NCBI GenBank assembly: GCA_023409995.1
Contig: JAEYQN010000131.1
Span: forward strand, 1-12,685
DNA from: Cyanobacteria bacterium OH_CBB_238
GTDB taxonomy: Bacteria > Cyanobacteriota > Vampirovibrionia > Gastranaerophilales > Gastranaerophilaceae
Direction: 5' to 3'
Length of the DNA: 12,685 nucleotides
Under the pieces are notes generated by a model, which was not told the origin of the DNA, did no database searches, and saw only the letters and a list, made by a program, of their open reading frames with translations. The stretch's first letter is position 1. Each line of letters starts with the position of its first letter. Of this stretch, positions 1 through 5,749 are shown one piece after another. Position numbers and translations under genes: made by a program.

Positions 1-311
1 GATCTTTCTCTCAAGTAATAAAGTTTCGCACGTCTAACGTCACCACGTCTGATAACGGCGATTTTTTCTATACGTGGAGAGTACACTGGGAATACTCTTT
101 CAACACCAACACCTTGGAATATTTTTCTTACAGTGATAGTTTTGCCAACGCCACTACCACGTTTTTTAAGGATAGTTCCTTCAAAAGCCTGTGTTCTTTC
201 TTTATTGCCTTCAATAATTCTAACAAAAACTTTAACTGTATCTCCTGGGTTTAATTCAGGAAGTTCTTTATTTAAATATTCATCTGATAGTGATTTAACT
301 ATAGGGTTCAT
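1..311 (-). CDS. rplS: Ribosomal protein L19 (3' end beyond window)
   Basis: Large-subunit ribosomal protein L19, which sits at the 30S-50S interface. The reverse-strand translation from the ATG at 311 begins MNPIVKSL. It contains the L19 signatures PGDTVKV (residues about 22-28), RTQAFEG (about 39-45) and GVGVERVFP (about 68-76), followed by the basic [16 protein letters not shown] tail. About 103 codons are visible; the family is usually 110-120 residues, so only the last few codons lie to the left of the window. An AGGAA ribosome binding site (323-319) lies 7 bases before the ATG. In many bacteria rplS follows rimM-trmD, but here nothing coding lies directly upstream on this strand and it appears to have its own promoter. 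Identification is certain. Confidence 0.97.
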   Translation of the reverse strand, partial: MNPIVKSLSDEYLNKELPELNPGDTVKVFVRIIEGNKERTQAFEGTILKKRGSGVGKTITVRKIFQGVGVERVFPVYSPRIEKIAVIRRGDVRRAKLYYLRER

Positions 312-352
312 TTTTTTATTCCTTTTTCTATAAATTCTTGTCGTTTCTTAAT

Positions 353-392
353 AATATGTAAAACATATTTTTTCTTCAAGTCTTTTAACTTG
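353..392 (-). promoter_or_regulatory. Structured leader upstream of L19
   Basis: The predicted rplS leader contains two short inverted repeats. One is AATATGT/ACATATT (353-359 with 363-369, 3-base loop). The other is CAAGT/ACTTG (377-381 with 388-392, 6-base loop). L19 leaders that regulate their own gene are known in some bacteria, but these hairpins are A+T-rich and I cannot match them to a defined leader family. No translated frame is convincing in this gap. Confidence 0.3.
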
Positions 393-416
393 TTTCTCGA
401 AAGTTTTATTAAAATA

Positions 417-445
417 TCTTTATAATAAGATCATCTAAATGTCAA
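417..445 (-). promoter_or_regulatory. Probable rplS promoter
   Basis: Reading leftward there is a perfect TTGACA (445-440). It is followed by TATAAA at 424-419 (15-base spacer) or TAAAGA at 422-417 (17-base spacer). Transcription would start near 410, giving L19 an untranslated leader of about 100 bases. The box match is seen; the function is inferred. Confidence 0.5.
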
Positions 446-452
446 TTAGTAT

Positions 453-480
453 TTGATAAACAGTGAAAAATGTGGATAAT
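453..480 (+). promoter_or_regulatory. Probable promoter of the cation efflux gene
   Basis: TTGATA (453-458), a 16-base spacer and GATAAT (475-480) read toward the efflux gene. The predicted start is near 487, leaving a leader of about 29 bases. Its -35 box lies only 7 bases from that of the divergent rplS promoter. A short AAGGAAG ribosome binding site (504-510) follows. I see no clear metal-repressor palindrome over it. Confidence 0.5.
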
Positions 481-515
481 AGAGTTATTAGATAATACAT
501 TGAAAGGAAGACGCT

Positions 516-1427
516 GTGACTCATTCACATGAACATGATCATTCTGATCATCACGAACATCGCCATGGCTCAAAAAATCTATTATTGGTTCTTATTTTAA
601 CTACTTTTTATATGTTTGCAGAATTTATAGGTGGTATTTATACAAATAGCCTTGCATTAACTGCAGATGCAGGACATATGCTTGGTGACGTTGCAGCATT
701 GGCTTTATCTTATTTTGCAATGTGGCTTGCAAGTAAGCCGGCTCCTGTAGAAAAAACTTTTGGGTATAAAAGAGCAGAAATATTTGCTGCATTAATTAAT
801 GGTGTTGCCCTTGTCGTTATTGCGTTAGTTATTGTTTATGAAGCATATGAAAGAATGATTAATCCTCCTGAAATTAAGGCATCAGTGATGCTAATAATTG
901 CTTTTGGGGGGCTGATTGTAAATATACTGGGGGCAATATTGTTGCATGCTGACACGAAAGAAAATCTCAATATAAAAGGAGCATTTCTTCATATAATAGG
1001 TGATCTTTTGGGATCAGTTGGCGCAATAATTTCTGGGTTATTAATAATGTATAAACAAATTTATATTGCAGATCCAATTATAAGTATTATTATTGCGTTA
1101 TTAGTATTATATAGTTCTATAAATCTTACACGAAATGCTTCCAGAATATTGATGGAGTCTGCGCCTAAAAATATAAATATTGAAGAAGTTAAGCGAGCTC
1201 TTGAAAAGGTCGATGGTGCCAATAGAGTTCATGATTTGCATATATGGAGTATTGATTCAAGCAGAATTTCTTTGAGTGTTCATATAGTTGCAAAAATTGA
1301 AAATTCAGAAAAAATCTTACATGATGTTCACCACATACTAGAGCACCATTTTGGAATCTGTCACTCAACTATACAGATAGAACCTGAAGGATTTCATGAA
1401 GAAGGCTGTCCGTTAAATTTACATTAA
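516..1427 (+). CDS. Cation diffusion facilitator, Zn-type (CzcD/ZitB-like)
   Basis: Inner-membrane divalent metal/proton antiporter of the cation diffusion facilitator family, 303 residues, which is the usual length. It starts with a histidine-rich N-terminus (residues 3-17, about eight His). Six membrane segments follow, and then a cytoplasmic domain with the alpha-beta-beta-alpha look of the family (from about residue 212). The transport site is visible as two HxxxD pairs, H54/D58 in TM2 and H159/D163 in TM5. This HD-HD arrangement is typical of the Zn/Cd-transporting branch. Further His near the C-terminus (DVHHILEHHF) fit the dimer-domain metal sites. The start is GTG at 516, chosen because AAGGAAG (504-510) is correctly spaced and the His-rich start fits the family. 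It is transcribed alone. Export of zinc is inferred from the motif; the exact substrate is not provable. Confidence 0.93.
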   Translation: MTHSHEHDHSDHHEHRHGSKNLLLVLILTTFYMFAEFIGGIYTNSLALTADAGHMLGDVAALALSYFAMWLASKPAPVEKTFGYKRAEIFAALINGVALVVIALVIVYEAYERMINPPEIKASVMLIIAFGGLIVNILGAILLHADTKENLNIKGAFLHIIGDLLGSVGAIISGLLIMYKQIYIADPIISIIIALLVLYSSINLTRNASRILMESAPKNINIEEVKRALEKVDGANRVHDLHIWSIDSSRISLSVHIVAKIENSEKILHDVHHILEHHFGICHSTIQIEPEGFHEEGCPLNLH

Positions 1428-1445
1428 ATTGAAAAATGACTTATT

Positions 1446-1482
1446 AAAAAAAGCATGTTTGAAATTAATCAAACATGCTTTT
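1446..1482. terminator. Bidirectional rho-independent terminator
   Basis: A perfect 14-bp stem (1449-1462 with 1469-1482, loop AATTAA) lies between two convergent genes. The A-run at 1446-1452 gives a U-tract to leftward transcripts (GGGtGRT operon). The TTTT at 1479-1482 ends the stem for rightward transcripts (efflux gene). Confidence 0.9.
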
Positions 1483-1498
1483 GGGGTTATAAAGTTAG

Positions 1499-2494
1499 TT
1501 AACCTGCATTTTGTATTGCAACAGCAACGGCAACTGTAGCACCAACCATTGGGTTGTTGCCCATGCCAATTAATCCCATCATTTCAACGTGCGCAGGTAC
1601 TGAGGAAGACCCAGCAAATTGTGCATCTGAGTGCATTCTGCCCATAGTGTCCGTCATTCCGTATGAAGCTGGTCCTGCAGCCATATTGTCAGGATGAAGA
1701 GTTCTTCCAGTTCCTCCACCTGAGGCTACTGAGAAATACTTTTTGCCATTTTCAACTGCCCATTTTTTATAAGTACCCGCAACAGGGTGTTGGAAACGAG
1801 TTGGATTAGTTGAATTACCTGTTATTGAAACATCGACACCTTCTGAAATCATTATAGCAACACCTTCTGAAACATCATCAGCACCATATACTCTGACTTT
1901 TGATCTTTCTCCATTAGAAAATGCTTTTTCACTTACAATTTTAAGTTCACTTGTTTTGTAATCATATTGAGTTTCAACATGAGTAAATCCATTTATTCTG
2001 GAAATTACATAAGCTGCATCTTTTCCAAGCCCATTTAGAATTACTTGTAAAGGAGTTTTTCTCACTTTGTTGGCATTTCTGGCAATGCCAATTGCTCCTT
2101 CAGCCGCAGCGAATGATTCGTGACCAGCTAAAAAGCAAAAACATTTTGTTTCATCTCTTAAAAGCATAGCGGCTAAATTACCATGACCAAGACCTACTTC
2201 TCTTTGATCACCGACTGAACCTGGAATACAAAAGGCTTGTAGTCCAAGACCAATTACTTCTGCAGCTTCTGCAGCTGTTGTTATTCCTCTTTTAATAGCT
2301 ATCGCACAGCCAAGTGTGTAAGCCCAAACTGCATTTTCAAATGCAATCGGTTGAATGCCTTTAACGATGGCATCGACGTCTATTCCTTTAGATAAACAAA
2401 GATCACGAGCTTCTTCTAAAGACTTGAAACCATATTCAGGCAAAAGTTTGTCTAGTTTTGCTTGACGTCTATCTTGTCCTTCAAATTTTATCAT
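1499..2494 (-). CDS. GGGtGRT family protein
   Basis: A 331-residue protein of the family named after its GGGTGRT motif, seen here at residues 259-265 and followed by LHPDN. The sequence is glycine- and alanine-rich, with a long conserved C-terminal stretch (GPASYGMTDTMGRMHSDAQF). It has no signal peptide or membrane segment, so it is probably cytosolic. Biochemical function is not established to my knowledge. The family is recurrently encoded beside a NifU-like Fe-S scaffold in anaerobes, exactly as here: the scaffold gene ends 33 bases upstream on the same strand. Start: ATG at 2494 with an AGAGGAA ribosome binding site just upstream. The operon ends at the terminator at 1446-1482. Family assignment is sure; a role in metal-cluster biology is inference from the partner. 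Confidence 0.92.
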   Translation of the reverse strand: MIKFEGQDRRQAKLDKLLPEYGFKSLEEARDLCLSKGIDVDAIVKGIQPIAFENAVWAYTLGCAIAIKRGITTAAEAAEVIGLGLQAFCIPGSVGDQREVGLGHGNLAAMLLRDETKCFCFLAGHESFAAAEGAIGIARNANKVRKTPLQVILNGLGKDAAYVISRINGFTHVETQYDYKTSELKIVSEKAFSNGERSKVRVYGADDVSEGVAIMISEGVDVSITGNSTNPTRFQHPVAGTYKKWAVENGKKYFSVASGGGTGRTLHPDNMAAGPASYGMTDTMGRMHSDAQFAGSSSVPAHVEMMGLIGMGNNPMVGATVAVAVAIQNAG

Positions 2495-2527
2495 TATATT
2501 TTCCTCTTTAATTATAAATAATGTACA

Positions 2528-3229
2528 CTATTCAACTCTTGGGTCGATTTTCTTAACGGCATCGTCAAATCTGCCGTACTTAGAAATATTTTTTTCAAAT
2601 GCCTCTTTGGGTTCGACACCTTTTTTTATCTGTTCCATCATTTTACCTAAATGAACAAATCTATAACCAATAATTTCATCATTTTCATCCAAACCGAGTT
2701 CCAAAACATAGCCTTCTGCGAGCTCAAGGTATCTTGGACCTTTTTGTTTTGTTGAGAATATTGTACCTACTTGAGAACGTAAACCTTTGCCTAAATCTTC
2801 TAACCCAGCTCCTACTGGTAATCCATTGTCGGAAAATGCTGTTTGGGTACGTCCATATACAATTTGAAGAAATAACTCTCTCATGGCAACATTTATAGCA
2901 TCACAGACTAAGTCTGTATTTAGTGCTTCTAAAATGGTTTTTCCTGGAAGAATTTCTCCAGCCATAGCTGCTGAGTGAGTCATTCCAGAACAGCCTATTG
3001 TTTCCACTAAAGCTTCTTGAATAATTCCTTTTTTTACATTAAGAGTTAATTTGCAAGTACCCTGTTGCGGTGCACAACAACCACAACCATGAGTTAAGCC
3101 TGATATATCGCTTACTTCTTTAGCTTTTGTCCAGTTACCTTCTTGAGGAATTGGTGCCGGTTCGCCTTTTACTCCTCTTTTGACGCAGCACATTTCTGCT
3201 ACTTCATGTGAAATCTGTATGCTATCCAT
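2528..3229 (-). CDS. NifU/IscU-like iron-sulfur cluster scaffold protein
   Basis: A 233-residue cytosolic protein related to the NifU/IscU N-terminal scaffold, of the variant that co-occurs with GGGtGRT proteins. Candidate cluster ligands are dense in the first third: C14-C15, then C49, C51, C52 and C59 in HGCGCCAPQQGTC, and C80 in IGCSGMTHSA. The last resembles the conserved GCS/GCG turn of IscU-type scaffolds. It is longer than a plain IscU (about 130 residues), with an extra C-terminal half containing KGPRYLELAEGYVLELG and a Lys/Glu-rich helix. Start: ATG at 3229, six bases after a strong AGGAG (3240-3236). It is first in an operon with the GGGtGRT gene. The role as an Fe-S assembly scaffold rests on family similarity; the delivery target is unknown. 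Confidence 0.9.
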   Translation of the reverse strand: MDSIQISHEVAEMCCVKRGVKGEPAPIPQEGNWTKAKEVSDISGLTHGCGCCAPQQGTCKLTLNVKKGIIQEALVETIGCSGMTHSAAMAGEILPGKTILEALNTDLVCDAINVAMRELFLQIVYGRTQTAFSDNGLPVGAGLEDLGKGLRSQVGTIFSTKQKGPRYLELAEGYVLELGLDENDEIIGYRFVHLGKMMEQIKKGVEPKEAFEKNISKYGRFDDAVKKIDPRVE

Positions 3230-3258
3230 ATTCTACTCCTTTACCGCCATACCCTTCA

Positions 3259-3286
3259 ATTGTCCGCTGTAAAATTTTTCGGTCAA
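3259..3286 (-). promoter_or_regulatory. Probable promoter of the Fe-S scaffold/GGGtGRT operon
   Basis: On the reverse strand, TTGACC (3286-3281), a 16-base spacer and GACAAT (3264-3259) precede a leader of about 23 bases and the AGGAG site. Five of six bases match in the -35 box and four of six in the -10 box, so this is moderate support. Confidence 0.45.
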
Positions 3287-3322
3287 GTTAAAATTTTGTC
3301 TTTAATTTTATATTTTAATTCA

Positions 3323-3351
3323 TTGATATTATTGTTAGATTGGGCTAAAAT
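3323..3351 (+). promoter_or_regulatory. Promoter of the NicO-like permease
   Basis: TTGATA (3323-3328), a 17-base spacer and TAAAAT (3346-3351) read toward the permease, with transcription expected near 3358. An inverted TTAG (3335-3338) / CTAA (3345-3348) pair lies in the spacer and touches the -10 box. This is a possible but weak operator. Confidence 0.55.
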
Positions 3352-3375
3352 TGTCTTATAGAAGGCTTGTTAATT

Positions 3376-4038
3376 ATGCAAATGGATTTATCAAATATTG
3401 TAGTAGGAAGCGCACTTTTATGCTTAGCGCATGTTTTAATTCCTGTACATTGGTTCCCTACAATCACAATAAGTAAGGCTGAAAAGTGGAGTTGTGCGCA
3501 GACCCTTTTTGCAGGATTTGTTGTTTCGTTTTCTCATATGCTTGCGACGGTTGGCATCGGGATTTGTATTGGACTACTTGGCTATAAGTTATCATCATTT
3601 ATGCAAAATTTCGCTATCACTGTCTCAGCGGCCATACTAATTATTTTGGGATTGTATTATATAATATCTGAATTCATAAATTCAAAATATAAAATTGATC
3701 TTTGTCACCATTGTCATCATCATCAAGAACCCCGAGAATTGAAAATTTCAGGAAAAAGGTATTCGGTCCTGCTTTCATCTCTTGCTGTTGCTGGTTTTTT
3801 GACACCATGTTTAGAACTTGAAACTTATTACTTGAGCGCAGGATTTTTTGGATTAAAAGGAATCTTTGCTGTATCAGCGGTGTACATGTTATGCACAATA
3901 CCTATGACAGTTTTGCTTGTTTATCTAGGGTTTGTTGCTAATAGTAAAGTTAAGTTAGATTTCTTTGAAAAATATGAGCATCAAATTATCGGAACAATCA
4001 TGATGTTGGTTGGTCTGAGCTTGTTTGTCATTGATTAA
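3376..4038 (+). CDS. NicO/RcnA-like metal permease (LysE superfamily)
   Basis: An integral membrane protein of 220 residues with about six hydrophobic segments. Several features match the nickel/cobalt NicO-RcnA pattern. H19 and H25 lie in AHVLIPVH, corresponding to the HALTPGH element of that family. A following helix contains FSHMLATVG with H54. A cytoplasmic loop is rich in Cys/His (C109 to H115, CHHCHHH). The second half has the FLTPCLE element comparable to the GLIPCP element of RcnA. A TTG at 3367 could extend the frame by three codons, but the AGAAGG at 3360-3365 fits the ATG at 3376 (10-base spacing) and not the TTG. It is divergent from the Fe-S scaffold operon and transcribed alone. 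Transport of Ni, Co or another metal, and its direction, are inferred. A TauE/SafE-type anion exporter is the alternative. Confidence 0.7.
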   Translation: MQMDLSNIVVGSALLCLAHVLIPVHWFPTITISKAEKWSCAQTLFAGFVVSFSHMLATVGIGICIGLLGYKLSSFMQNFAITVSAAILIILGLYYIISEFINSKYKIDLCHHCHHHQEPRELKISGKRYSVLLSSLAVAGFLTPCLELETYYLSAGFFGLKGIFAVSAVYMLCTIPMTVLLVYLGFVANSKVKLDFFEKYEHQIIGTIMMLVGLSLFVID

Positions 4039-4073
4039 AAACAATTTGTTGTCATCTTACCTCTCTTTTACAT

Positions 4074-4097
4074 AAAAAAAAGCCTCTAAAAGAGGCT
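4074..4097 (-). terminator. Terminator of the flavodoxin operon
   Basis: A 7-bp perfect stem AGCCTCT/AGAGGCT (4081-4087 with 4091-4097, 3-base loop) is followed, in leftward transcription, by seven U residues (A-run 4074-4080). There is no T-run on the rightward side, so it terminates the flavodoxin operon rather than the permease gene. Confidence 0.88.
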
Positions 4098-4134
4098 ACG
4101 TCCCAAATGTAAATGTATATTATGTATGTGTAGT

Positions 4135-4575
4135 TTATTCGTCTAATGCTATTTTTATAGAGTTTAACCAGGGAGAGAAAGTATCTTCAAAATCATCATC
4201 AGATAAGAAAATATTTTGAAGTCTCTTTGCTCCAAATTTCTCTAAGTATTCGTCAAAATCCTTACCGGCTTGGCAGAATTGATCATAAAAAGATTGTCCG
4301 ATAGCAAAAACTGAATACTTTAAATTAGAGAGGTCTAAAGTTTCTGCTGACTGTAAATCTGAGTGTAATCTGCTGGCATTTGATGGAGGTTCTCCATCTC
4401 CCCATGTTGAAGTTATGACTAGCACATTCTCCAAAGTTTGTAGTTTTTCAATATTGACTTTTTCCATATCTAAAACTTCTGCTGAAATATTATTTTGGCT
4501 TAGATATTTTTCTGCTTCATTTGCCAAATTTTCGCAATTACCTGTTTCTGAACCGTAAAGTATACTTACTTGCAT
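4135..4575 (-). CDS. Flavodoxin, MioC / diflavin-reductase FMN-domain type
   Basis: An FMN-binding electron carrier of 146 residues. The phosphate-binding loop is GSETGN (residues 8-13). The two isoalloxazine loops are TSTWGDGEPP (about 55-64, with W58) and AIGQSFYDQFCQAG (about 91-104, with Y97). These loops resemble MioC and the FMN domain of sulfite reductase/P450 reductase more than short-chain FldA-type flavodoxins. It ends with an acidic helix (DDDFEDTF), which suits partner docking. The frame is open to a TTG at 4590, but GAAAGGAA (4588-4581) falls correctly before the ATG at 4575, so that start is used. It is last of a three-gene operon, 35 bases after the Cys-motif gene. Flavodoxins commonly replace ferredoxin when iron is short; the palindromes at the operon promoter fit that idea. 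The physiological partner is unknown. Confidence 0.92.
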   Translation of the reverse strand: MQVSILYGSETGNCENLANEAEKYLSQNNISAEVLDMEKVNIEKLQTLENVLVITSTWGDGEPPSNASRLHSDLQSAETLDLSNLKYSVFAIGQSFYDQFCQAGKDFDEYLEKFGAKRLQNIFLSDDDFEDTFSPWLNSIKIALDE

Positions 4576-4610
4576 TTTGTTTCCTTTCAATTTCGAGTGT
4601 TTACGCTATT

Positions 4611-5063
4611 TTAGCCTTTAGATATTTTTATAAAACTTGGCTCTTCTACCCCAATTTTTTCAAAAAGATCCATTGCTAACTCTCCTTTTGTCTTTCCGGC
4701 ACCGCATCCGCAAGTTGATGTTGGTGAACATTTAAATGGGCTGTTAGTTAGTGCAGAATCAACTTTTGCAAGTGTAAGTCCATTTATTTCAGCGTTGGCA
4801 ATTGATTCAGGAATATTGTTCTTTTGATCTAGTTTATAAATAAATTCTTTAGGTGCATCTTTAATTGTTGCCATTTTTGATTGCAAGTCTTCAAAAAATT
4901 CCCCGATACTCCCTAGAAAATTCTTTTTACCTCTACAAATTATAGCTTCATCAACTGCTTTTAATATTTGTTGAGGCGTTGCTTTGAAGGCTATGTTATT
5001 TGAATGTTTCTTTTCTGGTGCGCAATTTGCAAAATTTTGTGATGCAATACTATTAATCCTCAT
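4611..5063 (-). CDS. Unrecognised 150-residue protein with C-x5-C-x-C motif
   Basis: I do not recognise this family. The N-terminus has the pattern MRINSIASQNF with IAFKA at residues 24-28. The middle (about 30-100) looks helical, with mixed charge. Near the C-terminus is a cysteine cluster, C112, C118 and C120, with the local sequence STCGCGAGK. Two more Cys lie at 14 and 43. There is no signal peptide or membrane segment. The frame could start at an ATG at 5120 that overlaps the upstream gene, but no ribosome binding site precedes it. The ATG at 5063 follows AGAGGAG (5081-5075) with somewhat long spacing (about 11 bases) and starts 20 bases after the upstream stop. It lies between the DUF2023-like gene and flavodoxin in one operon. 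Metal or Fe-S binding by the Cys cluster is only a suggestion. Confidence 0.8.
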   Translation of the reverse strand: MRINSIASQNFANCAPEKKHSNNIAFKATPQQILKAVDEAIICRGKKNFLGSIGEFFEDLQSKMATIKDAPKEFIYKLDQKNNIPESIANAEINGLTLAKVDSALTNSPFKCSPTSTCGCGAGKTKGELAMDLFEKIGVEEPSFIKISKG

Positions 5064-5083
5064 TTTTAAATTTACTCCTCTTA

Positions 5084-5524
5084 CTAATTCTTTTTTATTA
5101 ACTTTAAATATCTTTTGCATTGGTTGAGTCTGTCGTAGCCAAGCATAATTCCTAATATAAAATCTTCACTAGGTGAAATTTTATTTAGCATTGGGTTCAA
5201 TGTTTTTACAACCTCAACACACTCATTTGCTCCAAAGTAAACATTTATTTTATTTTCATTTATATTATGAATAACAAAAGAAATTCCGTTTTTAGTCAAT
5301 GTTTCTTTAATAGTAGGTTCATTTTTTGCTTTTTCTGTAGTAAGAACCAAACTTCTTAATCCCTTTTTATATTCATATATATGATGCTTAAATACGCTCA
5401 GCTCATTTGCCGAGTTTGTATTACTAAATACTTCACCGTCGGTAGTTGGCATTACAAGACTTAGCCACCCATAACTGGCTTCATCTATTGCATTTATTTT
5501 ATTCACAATAGCCCTCATATTCAT
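5084..5524 (-). CDS. DUF2023-like protein
   Basis: A 146-residue cytosolic protein that I assign to DUF2023 on two conserved blocks. These are HHIYEYKKGLRSLVL (residues 47-61) and the C-terminal EDFILGIMLGYDRLNQCKRYL (120-140, one Cys at 136). Between them lies VYFGANECVEVV. The domain normally spans about 100 residues, so the first 45 or so residues look like an N-terminal extension. Start: ATG at 5524, with AAAGGGGAA upstream (roughly 5541-5533), correctly spaced. It is the first gene of a three-gene operon ending in flavodoxin. From memory, DUF2023 genes are found beside flavodoxin genes in other anaerobes, which suggests a flavodoxin-related redox role, but the molecular function is unknown. 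Confidence 0.8.
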   Translation of the reverse strand: MNMRAIVNKINAIDEASYGWLSLVMPTTDGEVFSNTNSANELSVFKHHIYEYKKGLRSLVLTTEKAKNEPTIKETLTKNGISFVIHNINENKINVYFGANECVEVVKTLNPMLNKISPSEDFILGIMLGYDRLNQCKRYLKLIKKN

Positions 5525-5564
5525 TAAAGAATTCCCCTTTGAATTTAATATTCTTCTTGTTTGT

Positions 5565-5609
5565 TCGGCTAGCCAAACATTATTTAAAATTGTATGGCAT
5601 GCCTAACAT
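5565..5609. promoter_or_regulatory. Paired palindromic operators, candidate DtxR-like repressor sites
   Basis: Two related palindromes lie with centres 29 bp apart. They are GGCTAGCC at 5567-5574 (context TTCGGCTAGCCAAACATT) and GGCATGCC at 5596-5603 (context TATGGCATGCCTAACATT). Beyond the 8-bp cores, each is followed by a shared (A/T)AACATT, so they are two copies of one element. One sits between -35 and -10 of the operon promoter and the other about 8-16 bases after its start. Both positions would block transcription. The TTxGGC..GCCxAA form loosely resembles operators of DtxR/IdeR/MntR-family metal repressors; the regulator's identity is inference. Confidence 0.55.
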
Positions 5610-5617
5610 TTTGTCAA
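5589..5617 (-). promoter_or_regulatory. Strong promoter of the DUF2023-flavodoxin operon
   Basis: On the reverse strand, a perfect TTGACA (5617-5612), exactly 17 bases, then TACAAT (5594-5589). This is close to the sigma-70 consensus and the best promoter in the window. The predicted transcription start is near 5582, with a leader of about 58 bases. The GGCATGCC palindrome (5596-5603) fills the spacer. A promoter this strong would need control, which the palindromes could provide. Confidence 0.75.
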
Positions 5618-5686
5618 CCCAATAATATGTCATAATTGTTTAAATTGGCATTATCGTTAGCCCTTTGTGCTTTAAGGGGTTTTAAT

Positions 5687-5716
5687 TTGACAAAACTTTA
5701 GTGTTAATAGTAACAT
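5687..5716 (+). promoter_or_regulatory. Probable promoter of the methyltransferase gene
   Basis: TTGACA (5687-5692), an 18-base spacer and TAACAT (5711-5716) read rightward, with a predicted start near 5723. The -35 box is perfect and the -10 box matches four of six bases. Confidence 0.5.
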
Positions 5717-5749
5717 GCTACAAAGTGTTTATTTTAGTATGAGGTGAGA

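Noticed and set aside
3674..3898. Minus-strand open frame inside the permease gene.
   Set aside because: It is antisense to a well-supported membrane protein gene and its composition mirrors the His-rich codons. No ribosome binding site was seen.
4690..4720. GCGAGKT near the Cys cluster of the 150-residue protein, looking like a Walker A P-loop.
   Set aside because: The required G-x4-GK(S/T) spacing is not met (the residue five before the GK glycine is Cys), and no beta-strand/Walker B context follows.
5661..5679. CCCTT...AAGGG repeat followed by TTTTAATTT, as a possible terminator in the divergent region.
   Set aside because: Only 5 bp of stem with an 8-base loop, and no gene reads into it from the left on the plus strand.
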